The position numbers and the translations under genes are program-made. From Nanobdellota archaeon (GTDB lineage: Archaea; Nanobdellota; Nanobdellia; Pacearchaeales; GW2011-AR1): 7,139 nucleotides of DNA. Under the pieces are notes generated by a model, which was not told the origin of the DNA, searched no databases, and saw nothing but the letters and a program-made list of their open reading frames with translations. The DNA is taken from assembly GCA_030640395.1 (NCBI GenBank), contig DAOWJK010000015.1, positions 1 through 7,139 on the forward strand, in the 5' to 3' direction. This document shows positions 1 to 4,516 of the stretch, in pieces (position 1 is the stretch's first letter; every line of letters begins with the position of its first letter).

Positions 1-171
1 AGTGATATTGATATTTTAGTTAAACCTCCAAGGGGTATTGGTTTTGGATTTGTAGGAATTCAATTTGAACTTGAAGATGAATTAAAGAAAAAAGTGGACT
101 TATTAAGTTATAAGGCAGTTCATCCCCTGCTGAAAGAAAGAATATTAAAAGAAGAGGTGAGAATAATATGA
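1..171 (+). CDS. mntA: MNT-type nucleotidyltransferase antitoxin (3' part only)
   Basis: Only the last 56 residues are present; the gene enters from the left edge. The fragment opens with SDIDILV, the DXD metal-binding pair of minimal nucleotidyltransferases, and the later KKKVDLL supplies the third expected Asp. The GS half of the GSX10DXD signature would lie just outside the window. It ends with TGA at 169-171, overlapping an ATG at 168 (ATGA), and is followed by a HEPN gene. That order matches MntA/HepT toxin-antitoxin pairs. In studied pairs the MNT protein uses ATP to adenylylate a Tyr of its HEPN partner and so silences the RNase. The family call is firm from motif and neighbour; the antitoxin role is inferred by analogy. 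Confidence 0.8.
   Translation, partial: SDIDILVKPPRGIGFGFVGIQFELEDELKKKVDLLSYKAVHPLLKERILKEEVRII
154..160 (+). promoter_or_regulatory. Strong ribosome binding site for the HEPN gene
   Basis: GAGGTGA matches the archaeal anti-Shine-Dalgarno and stands 7 bases before ATG 168. It lies inside the end of the MNT gene. It points to ATG 168 as the intended HEPN start, although that frame is closed after 19 codons. The distance to TTG 184 (23 bases) is too long for it to serve that codon well. Confidence 0.7.
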
Positions 172-194
172 ATAAGAAAGACATTGATTTTTTT
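168..194 (+). other. Probable true HEPN start with T7 frameshift tract
   Basis: ATG 168 overlaps the MNT stop as ATGA and sits behind a good ribosome site. Read straight, it gives MNKKDIDFFRTYF and stops after 19 codons. The run of seven T at 188-194 is one T longer than needed to enter the HEPN frame. Homopolymers of this kind are hot spots for sequencing error, replication slippage and RNA polymerase slippage. Confidence 0.7.
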
Positions 195-510
195 AGAACA
201 TATTTTAGAAAGTATCCAAAATATTGAAAGTTTTTCTAAAGGATTTTCAGAAAGTGAATTTATTGAAGACAAATTAAGACAAAATGCTATTATAAGACAG
301 GTTGAGATTATTGGCGAAGCCATCAAAAACCTTCCGGATTCTTTAAAAAAGAAATATACAGATGTTTCTTGGAAAGATATAGTTGGAACTAGGGATAAAA
401 TGATTCATCATTATTTTGGAGTTGATTTAGATATAGTTTGGGATATTATTAAAAAAGAGTTGCCCATATTAAAAAAACAAATAAAAGAAATTTTAAAAAA
501 AGAAAAATAA
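184..510 (+). CDS. hepT: HepT-like HEPN ribonuclease toxin (DUF86), 5' end frameshifted
   Basis: This is an all-helical HEPN protein of the HepT/DUF86 family, the predicted RNase toxin of an MNT-HEPN pair. Residues 70-77 (from TTG 184) read RDKMIHHY, an exact RX4HXY motif: R70 and H75 would form the RNase site, and Y77 is at the position adenylylated by MntA in studied systems. The preceding VSWKDIVGTR and following FGVDLDIVW are also typical of the family. The open frame as it stands can only start at the rare codon TTG 184. The well-placed ribosome site and ATG 168 instead encode MNKKDIDF in another frame. Removing one T from the T7 run at 188-194 joins them into MNKKDIDFLEHILESIQNI, a normal family N-terminus, giving about 113 residues. 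So this is either a sequencing indel, a disabled toxin or a slippage-controlled gene. Confidence 0.88.
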   Translation: MIFLEHILESIQNIESFSKGFSESEFIEDKLRQNAIIRQVEIIGEAIKNLPDSLKKKYTDVSWKDIVGTRDKMIHHYFGVDLDIVWDIIKKELPILKKQIKEILKKEK

Positions 511-792
511 TAGCAGCAACTCAAATCCCAAAACCAAAAAAATCCTAATCAAATTAAAAGTTTAATAAAAAATTGGTTAGTTATTTAAACTTAAATCTAT
601 TTTTAAAAATAATATTCTCTTGCCTGATTGTTTTTCCTAAAAAGTTTTATATTTTAAACAAATTATTTCTAAAAATCTTTTTATTTGAGTTTTAACTGTT
701 ATAAAAAACAGCCTTGGCTATTGCATGGTTTACTGGATTGAAGAAACAAAAAACCCGCAAAAGAAATCAACCTGATATTTTCATTAATAATA
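511..792. other. AT-rich intergenic gap with no convincing gene
   Basis: No tRNA, no long ORF and no recognisable RNA was found here. T-rich stretches at 631-655 and 677-693 could end transcripts from the MNT-HEPN pair, since archaeal termination needs little more than T tracts. A perfect AT palindrome, ATTTTTAAAAAT, lies at 599-610, and a weak hairpin CTGTT/AACAG (696-700 with 707-711) has a six-base loop. A 16-codon frame from ATG 725 has no support. Confidence 0.5.
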
Positions 793-804
793 ATATTTAA
801 ATAT
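793..804 (+). promoter_or_regulatory. TATA box for the secreted-protein gene at 838
   Basis: ATATTTAAATAT is a good archaeal TATA element and a perfect 12-bp palindrome. Its centre is about 39 bases before ATG 838, predicting a start site near 825 and a leader of roughly a dozen bases. The purine run AGAGAGA directly before ATG 838 is at best a weak ribosome site. Confidence 0.5.
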
Positions 805-837
805 GATGATTTGTTATTAATTTAATAAAAAGAGAGA

Positions 838-1515
838 ATGAAAAAGATAATTATATATTTTGTAATTGCAACGATGATTTTAACAGTTGGTGTGTCGGCT
901 GATTCACAAGACACTATTGAAAAAATCAAGGATTTTATAAAAGAAAAAGGAATTAATCTGGAAGAGGCAAATATAACAGAAGTTGATTTTGATGATTTGC
1001 CCGAGGAAGTGGATATAGAAAAAGTTGATGATACTAATATAATTATTTATGAAGTTGATTATGGGGCAAAGCCGCTTTTTGTCATCGCTGCTTCAGACGA
1101 CGAGTTCAAAAAAGATATAATTCCTGTGTGCGATGTCAGGTCATTACTTAATTTTGGATTTAGTGGAGAGATGAATGAATCAGGTTTCCTGAATACAGCA
1201 ACAGGTGTCAGGGGAAGTTCAGAAAAAGGTTATGTTATGATGAGAAAAGGAAGCATTACCGCAGTCTCAACGAATTTAGAAGTTATTAAAGAGGGTGCAG
1301 GCAAGATAGAAATAATAATTTATAAAAATGCCAAAGCAGTAAGATTTGGAAATAATATTGATGCTTCTTCAGCGGGCGTGAAAAAAGATTATGATATTCA
1401 GTCAAAAGATGCAGTAATATTTGAGCCAGGAGACGTGATTTTTGTTTATGCGAAAGTGCAGGAAGAAATTATCTGCAAAGACATAATTAGCATGATTGAA
1501 ATCACTACAAATTAA
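838..1515 (+). CDS. Secreted beta-rich protein, tail-fibre/C1q-like C-terminal domain suspected
   Basis: The function is not recognised. The protein has 225 residues. Residues 1-21 form a signal peptide (MKK, a hydrophobic core, then VSA before D22), so it should be exported. Residues 22-65 are acidic and partly helical. From about 66 the pattern is alternating beta strands. The segment around residues 130-207 runs GYVMMRKGSITAVS, then a GKIEIIIYKN strand pair, then a DIQSKDAVIFEPGDVIFVYA close. This layout resembles the beta-sandwich tips of phage tail fibres and C1q/BclA-like domains, where a G-x-I strand, a 'YKNG'-type hairpin and a 'F.pGD.I' strand recur. Cys98 and Cys213 could pair. There are only two sequons (N45, N113). 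It appears monocistronic, with its own TATA box and a structured spacer downstream. Secretion is well supported; the fold is inference. Confidence 0.82.
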   Translation: MKKIIIYFVIATMILTVGVSADSQDTIEKIKDFIKEKGINLEEANITEVDFDDLPEEVDIEKVDDTNIIIYEVDYGAKPLFVIAASDDEFKKDIIPVCDVRSLLNFGFSGEMNESGFLNTATGVRGSSEKGYVMMRKGSITAVSTNLEVIKEGAGKIEIIIYKNAKAVRFGNNIDASSAGVKKDYDIQSKDAVIFEPGDVIFVYAKVQEEIICKDIISMIEITTN

Positions 1516-1534
1516 GTGATAAGTTGTTTTACTT

Positions 1535-1596
1535 GCCCTGTTGGGGCTGATACCCTTAGGGTATGAAACAGTATTGTTAAAACAACCCCGCAGGGC
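1535..1596 (+). ncRNA. Candidate structured RNA element (nested three-way junction)
   Basis: Almost every base of this GC-richer island can pair. P1 joins 1535-1540 to 1591-1596 and continues 1543-1546 to 1586-1589, with a possible U1542-G1590 wobble and one bulged U. P2 joins CTG 1547-1549 to CAG 1569-1571 and ATACCC 1550-1555 to GGGTAT 1559-1564, with a TTA loop and a GAAA bulge at 1565-1568. P3 joins TTGT 1574-1577 to ACAA 1582-1585 with a TAAA loop. A competing 9-bp helix, GTTGTTTTA 1523-1531 with TAAAACAAC 1578-1586, would break P3 and the inner P1. It starts 20 bases after the stop of the secreted-protein gene and ends 76 bases before the next start. It could be an independent RNA, a 3'/5' UTR element or a mobile-element end; no known RNA family was recognised. 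Confidence 0.45.
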
Positions 1597-1616
1597 GACA
1601 CTGCATGTTAGGAGTT

Positions 1617-1649
1617 AAAATTCGTGGTCAGAATATTTTAGCGAATTTT
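1617..1649 (+). repeat. 8-bp inverted repeat in the leader of the Glu-rich gene
   Basis: AAAATTCG (1617-1624) is the exact reverse complement of CGAATTTT (1642-1649), with a 17-base loop. It lies between the structured element and the start at 1673. It could be an mRNA hairpin or a dyad for a DNA-binding protein; its loop contains an AT-rich possible promoter. Confidence 0.4.
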
Positions 1650-1662
1650 TGGCTATAATTTA
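1631..1662 (+). promoter_or_regulatory. Possible TATA elements for the Glu-rich gene
   Basis: GAATATTTTA (1631-1640) is centred about 37 bases before ATG 1673, at a workable distance. CTATAATTTA (1653-1662) looks more TATA-like but is too close unless transcription starts inside the gene. No ribosome site precedes ATG 1673. The choice between these is uncertain. Confidence 0.3.
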
Positions 1663-1672
1663 AAAATATAAA

Positions 1673-3259
1673 ATGAATAGAATAAATAAAAAATTAAAAC
1701 AGAAGAAATTTCTTGATTATAAAAACTTTTTTTTAATTTTTCTTGGACTTTTTTTCTTGCTTCTCCTGTTTTATTCTGGTTTTGATTTTTTTAATAAGAT
1801 TTCCGGCAAGTCCATACTTAACATAGAGGCAAGTTATCAGGAAGGCCAGCCTTTGGAAGGGAGTTTAACGCTTTCTTTAAAGCAAGGGGAGCTAATCCCA
1901 TTTTCGTCAAAAATTGTAATTGCAAATGATGGTATGGAAGAAGAGTATGTGTTGCATGAGCTTGTTTCAAATAATGTTGTTGAAGGAGATTTCTATGTTG
2001 AAGGAAAAGAGATTGAAGGGTTTGGAAAAGGTTATGGAGTATCAGGTGTAAAAGAAATTTATCCTGTTGTTTATTTTAAATTAAATATTTTTTCTGAAGT
2101 CGAAGATGCGGAAGACAGACCAACAGGTGAGTCTGAAGTTGAAGTGAAAGAAGATAAAACAAAAATTGGCTTTGAAAAAGAAGTAGAAGAGCCTGAAGAA
2201 AAAATTATTGAAGAGAAAGTTGTGGAAGAAGAACAAGAAAAAATTGAAGAAGAGGCGATAGAAGAGGAAGAAAAAATTATTGAAGAGGAAGCTGAAAACG
2301 AAGAAGTTGAAGATGAGTTAGAGAACGAAGTTGCAAAATCTGAAGTTGCAGATGCGGAAGATGAACCAGCAAGTGAGTCTGAAGTTGCAGATGAAATTAT
2401 TAAAGAGGAAGCTGAAGAACCAGAAGTTGAAGAAGAACAAGAAGAAGTTGAAGAAGAAATTTCTTCTATTACCGGAAAGATGATAGCAAGATTTGGAAGA
2501 TTTTTTAATTTCTTTTTAGAGTTGACTGGAAGAGTTTCTATGGAGATTGAGACTGAAATTGAGGGAGAGGTTTCAAAAGACAAGCCGTTTGTTTATAATT
2601 TACGGGAAGCTCAGAAAGCAGAAATTATTTCGTCTTCAAAGGATGTTGAGATGAGCATTAAGGAAAACGAGATTGTTGTGACTACTGATTATGTTGAGTA
2701 TGAGGAGGGTTTTGGCGAGGAGTATGTTGGAGCAGATTATGCAGATGAACTTGTTGTTGATTTATCTAAGCTGAATTTTATTGCTAATAAACCAGAGATG
2801 GCTGTAAGTTTGGTTTATGGCAGCGAGGAGATAATTTCATTAACTGTTGATTTAGATGAGGGTTTGGTCAGTAAGAAAGAGATTAAGAAGCAGAACAACG
2901 AAACTGTTTTGAAAAAGGATTTGGCAAATGAAACTGTTTTGAATGAATCAATTATAAAAGTTTTGCCGGGTGCTTTGAGTGACGAAGAAAAACAGGTGCT
3001 TATTAATAAATTTGGAAATGTATCCATGGAAATGACAAAAGCAGAGGTGTTTAATGAAAGATTAATTCTTAAGTATGAACTTGGCAGTTTATGGATTGAA
3101 TATTCGTATGATTATCCTGGCAAGATAAATGAGAAACTTGCGTCTCAGATAGAAGAAGATAAAATAAAGTGGCTCAGGGATTTGGCAGACAGGTTTTCAC
3201 AGGATGAAACTGGTTCAGAAGAAATTGTCAATATGACAAAGAAAATCAATATTTTCTGA
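1673..3259 (+). CDS. Membrane-anchored Glu-rich surface protein
   Basis: A 528-residue protein of unknown function. The N-terminus is strongly basic (residues 1-18), followed by one hydrophobic helix at about 19-35, so by the positive-inside rule the bulk faces outside the cell. Residues 45-140 form a beta-rich domain (ILNIEASYQEGQPLEGSLTL, then a YPVVYFKLNI strand). Residues about 148-262 are an extreme Glu-rich, coiled or extended linker. A SITGKM segment at 264-269 echoes SGKSIL near residue 44. Residues 285-400 are again beta-rich and acidic. Residues 408-426 repeat NETVL and carry three sequons (N409, N419, N424). The end (about 432-528) is mixed helix/strand. A stalk or spacer role at the cell surface is the simplest reading. 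Coding-strand purine richness in the linker creates a long Ser-rich shadow frame on the other strand that is not a gene. Confidence 0.85.
   Translation: MNRINKKLKQKKFLDYKNFFLIFLGLFFLLLLFYSGFDFFNKISGKSILNIEASYQEGQPLEGSLTLSLKQGELIPFSSKIVIANDGMEEEYVLHELVSNNVVEGDFYVEGKEIEGFGKGYGVSGVKEIYPVVYFKLNIFSEVEDAEDRPTGESEVEVKEDKTKIGFEKEVEEPEEKIIEEKVVEEEQEKIEEEAIEEEEKIIEEEAENEEVEDELENEVAKSEVADAEDEPASESEVADEIIKEEAEEPEVEEEQEEVEEEISSITGKMIARFGRFFNFFLELTGRVSMEIETEIEGEVSKDKPFVYNLREAQKAEIISSSKDVEMSIKENEIVVTTDYVEYEEGFGEEYVGADYADELVVDLSKLNFIANKPEMAVSLVYGSEEIISLTVDLDEGLVSKKEIKKQNNETVLKKDLANETVLNESIIKVLPGALSDEEKQVLINKFGNVSMEMTKAEVFNERLILKYELGSLWIEYSYDYPGKINEKLASQIEEDKIKWLRDLADRFSQDETGSEEIVNMTKKINIF
2093..2146 (+). repeat. 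54-bp imperfect direct repeat, copy 1
   Basis: This encodes residues 141-158, beginning SEVEDAEDRPTGESEVE, at the border of the Glu-rich linker. It matches copy 2 at 2339-2392, exactly 246 bases (82 codons) downstream in the same frame. The pair suggests that the linker grew by duplication. Confidence 0.75.
2339..2392 (+). repeat. 54-bp imperfect direct repeat, copy 2
   Basis: This encodes residues 223-240, beginning SEVADAEDEPASESEVA. Most substitutions from copy 1 are single bases, so the duplication is still visible in the DNA. The Glu/Ile/Val-rich stretch between the copies (residues 159-222) is itself built from short EEE-KIIEE-like units. Confidence 0.75.
2900..2943 (+). repeat. 14-bp direct repeat with 30-bp period in coding sequence
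   Basis: GAAACTGTTTTGAA occurs at 2900-2913 and again at 2930-2943. It duplicates the peptide NETVL and with it a glycosylation sequon (N409 and N419). It is a small in-frame expansion. Confidence 0.7.
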
Positions 3260-3304
3260 TTTTTGTTATTTAGTTTTTTGCAGCAAAGTCTGTGATAATT
3301 AGAT

Positions 3305-3317
3305 AAATTTATAAATT
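3305..3317 (+). promoter_or_regulatory. TATA box for the small membrane protein gene
   Basis: AAATTTATAAATT contains TTTATAAA centred about 42 bases before ATG 3354. This predicts a start site near 3337 and a short leader that still carries the ribosome site at 3345. Confidence 0.5.
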
Positions 3318-3344
3318 AAAAAAAGTTATTATATAAAATTAAAT

Positions 3345-3351
3345 GAGGTGA
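3345..3351 (+). promoter_or_regulatory. Ribosome binding site deciding the start at 3354
   Basis: GAGGTGA is a near-perfect archaeal Shine-Dalgarno. It overlaps the in-frame GTG at 3348, so that codon cannot easily be the start. ATG 3354 follows after only two bases, a short spacing but the better choice. Confidence 0.6.
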
Positions 3352-3353
3352 AA

Positions 3354-3626
3354 ATGGCATCAAATAAAAACTTAGTGATTTTTTCAATTGCAGTTGTTGT
3401 TCTTTTGGTTTTAGCTGTGGGTTATATTGGTTATAACATATATTCTCAGGCAAAAATCCAAAAAGAAGTTTCTGTTTTTCAGCAGGGAGTTCAATATGGC
3501 CAGGAGCAGATAATAAGATATATTGTCCAGCAAGCAGGTCCAGGTTCTTGTCAGCAGGTTCCATTGAATATTGAAAACCAGACAATAAACATTATTGCTG
3601 TTGAATGTTTAACTGCGCAAACTTAA
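3354..3626 (+). CDS. Small single-pass membrane protein with two cysteines
   Basis: Ninety residues from ATG 3354; two more if GTG 3348 is used. Residues 7-29 form one transmembrane helix after a short basic N-terminus (MASNKNL), so the tail should lie outside the cell. Residues 32-60 look like an amphipathic helix rich in Gln (VFQQGVQYGQEQIIRYIVQQ). The end carries Cys66 (GSCQQVPL) and Cys85 (AVECL) around a beta-like NQTINIIAV stretch containing a sequon at N75; the cysteines may form a disulfide. I recall small proteins of this layout in DPANN genomes, but no function is known to me. It has its own TATA box and ribosome site. Its last codons and stop lie inside a perfect hairpin. Confidence 0.8.
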   Translation: MASNKNLVIFSIAVVVLLVLAVGYIGYNIYSQAKIQKEVSVFQQGVQYGQEQIIRYIVQQAGPGSCQQVPLNIENQTINIIAVECLTAQT

Positions 3627-3636
3627 TAAGTTTGCG
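3616..3636 (+). terminator. Perfect 9-bp hairpin spanning the stop codon
   Basis: CGCAAACTT (3616-3624) pairs with AAGTTTGCG (3628-3636) around an AAT loop; the TAA stop occupies 3624-3626. A T5 run follows at 3657-3661. It may mark or protect the mRNA 3' end. Because it is palindromic it could also act on transcripts from the convergent NYN gene. Confidence 0.45.
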
Positions 3637-3667
3637 AGAGGCGAATTGAGAAGTTGTTTTTGAATTG

Positions 3668-3675
3668 TAAAAAAT
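3668..3675 (-). terminator. T6 tract downstream of the NYN gene
   Basis: On the minus strand this reads ATTTTTTA, 33 bases beyond the NYN stop codon. A U-rich tract like this is enough for archaeal intrinsic termination. No hairpin is directly attached. Confidence 0.35.
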
Positions 3676-3707
3676 ACTGAAATAATTTTCCCTCAGATTG
3701 TGCTGAT

Positions 3708-4250
3708 TTAGTCAAAGAATTTTTCAATTTCTTTCTTTTGAAGTTTTGTAAATCTATCACAAACTTGCTTTAGGTGAAAAGAAAATTTATGCTCAAAACC
3801 AACATCTTCAACTTTCTTTCCAATTTCCTGCACAGCGTTAATTGCAGGAACAAAATCTCCGTCAGAAGAAACTAAAATTGCTGTGTCATAAGCATTATTG
3901 TAAGCAAGTTTTACCATATCAACAGCGAGATGAATGTCGTCTTCTTTAACCTGGTAAGTGGTTTTTCCGTTAATCTTGACTTTTTGCATTCTGCATAAAA
4001 CTAATTTAAAATTTGGAATTTCTCTTAGTTTCTGAAAAAATCTTTGTTGAGATTTATAAGCTTCAAAATTTTTACTTATATCTAATGGGCAATTGTAATA
4101 ATATATCCTAACTAAATTTCTATTTCCAATAATCTTTTTCAGAAATTTTTGAAAGTTAAAGTTTGCTTGTTTTTCATTAGGACATGATTGCTTTACTAAA
4201 TGATATAAATTACTACCATCAATAAAAACAATAATTCTCTCTTTAAGCAT
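3708..4250 (-). CDS. NYN-domain (PIN-like, DUF88/LabA-type) predicted ribonuclease
   Basis: A 180-residue stand-alone NYN protein, predicted to be a metal-dependent ribonuclease of the PIN-like superfamily acting in the cytoplasm. The acidic cluster is complete. D11 lies in VFIDGSNLYH after strand one. K102, D105 and D111 lie in VKEDDIHLAVDMVKLA. D130 and D132 lie in ILVSSDGDFVPAI, followed by the usual AVQEIGKKVE helix and strand. There is no fused RNA-binding or OST-HTH domain. The length is typical of single-domain members. The start is fixed because D11 lies so close to the N-terminus. It stands alone on the minus strand, convergent with the small membrane protein gene and divergent from the glycoprotein gene. 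RNA processing, decay or defence roles are all possible for this family; the sequence does not choose. Confidence 0.9.
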   Translation of the reverse strand: MLKERIIVFIDGSNLYHLVKQSCPNEKQANFNFQKFLKKIIGNRNLVRIYYYNCPLDISKNFEAYKSQQRFFQKLREIPNFKLVLCRMQKVKINGKTTYQVKEDDIHLAVDMVKLAYNNAYDTAILVSSDGDFVPAINAVQEIGKKVEDVGFEHKFSFHLKQVCDRFTKLQKKEIEKFFD

Positions 4251-4263
4251 TTTTGTTAAAAAA

Positions 4264-4273
4264 TGATTTATAC
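4264..4273 (-). promoter_or_regulatory. Possible TATA box for the NYN gene
   Basis: On the minus strand this reads GTATAAATCA, centred about 19 bases before the ATG at 4250, with no ribosome site between. The distance is slightly short for a leaderless transcript, so the assignment is tentative. Confidence 0.35.
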
Positions 4274-4349
4274 AAAATCTCTGATTTTAGTTTTTCTTTG
4301 TCCATGCAAATTCATAGAAAGAAGATTAATAAACTTTTGGATATAAAAA

Positions 4350-4377
4350 CTCAGGTTTACTGAAAAGTAATCCTGAG
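4350..4377. repeat. Hairpin with GAAA tetraloop in the divergent spacer
   Basis: CTCAGG (4350-4355) pairs with CCTGAG (4372-4377). After a T-T mismatch, TTACT (4357-4361) pairs with AGTAA (4366-4370). The loop is GAAA (4362-4365), a GNRA type when read as plus-strand RNA. It is the strongest dyad in the 266-base spacer and serves as neither gene's obvious terminator. Confidence 0.5.
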
Positions 4378-4389
4378 GGGTATATAATT

Positions 4390-4462
4390 ATTCTATAGAA
4401 TCCATCTTTAAATAACTTTCGGCAGGTTATTATTTTAGTGAATTTATGAATGGACAAATTCA
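4390..4462. repeat. Three further dyads in the divergent spacer
   Basis: ATTCTATAGAAT (4390-4401) is a perfect palindrome. AATAAC (4411-4416) pairs with GTTATT (4426-4431) around a nine-base loop. TGAATTT (4439-4445) pairs with AAATTCA (4456-4462), with an overlapping alternative ATGAAT/ATTCAT (4446-4451 and 4458-4463). With the hairpin at 4350 they make four dyads in 113 bases. They may be operator sites between the divergent NYN and glycoprotein genes, or an unannotated RNA; AT-rich DNA also yields such dyads by chance. Confidence 0.35.
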
Positions 4463-4486
4463 TACGATACTCACAATCTCAATAAC

Positions 4487-4497
4487 TTTTATAAATA
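4487..4497 (+). promoter_or_regulatory. TATA box placed for a leaderless transcript
   Basis: CTTTTATAAATA is centred about 25 bases before ATG 4517, which puts the transcription start at or next to the start codon. The absence of any ribosome site upstream agrees with a leaderless mRNA for the glycoprotein gene. Confidence 0.6.
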
Positions 4498-4516
4498 AGT
4501 TTTATTTAGTTTATTC

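Noticed and set aside
1..510. MNT-HEPN fusion through a recoded TGA
   Set aside because: The two frames are in phase across TGA 169-171, but TGA is used as a normal stop at 3257, 6382 and 6813, and Trp is written TGG. The ribosome site and ATG 168 explain the junction better.
725..775. 16-codon frame MVYWIEETKNPQKKST
   Set aside because: It has no ribosome site or promoter link and no recognisable similarity; frames this short are expected by chance.
1535..1596. tRNA or canonical C/D box RNA
   Set aside because: There is no cloverleaf, anticodon arm or GTTCRA T-loop. A CUGA and an AUGA occur, but no full RUGAUGA box C at the right distance.
1523..1650. IS200/IS605-type element end
   Set aside because: The subterminal-palindrome look fits, but no tnpA or tnpB and no second end are in the window. 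It is kept only as an alternative for the RNA-like element.
2071..2583. Long minus-strand Ser-rich frame inside the Glu-rich gene
   Set aside because: It is the reverse complement of GAA/GAG-rich codons, giving TCT/TTC/CTC repeats. It has no promoter, ribosome site or plausible protein character.
3316..3585. Minus-strand 89-residue frame opposite the small membrane protein
   Set aside because: It is a shadow frame of the plus-strand gene, which has a signal-anchor helix, TATA box and ribosome site of its own.
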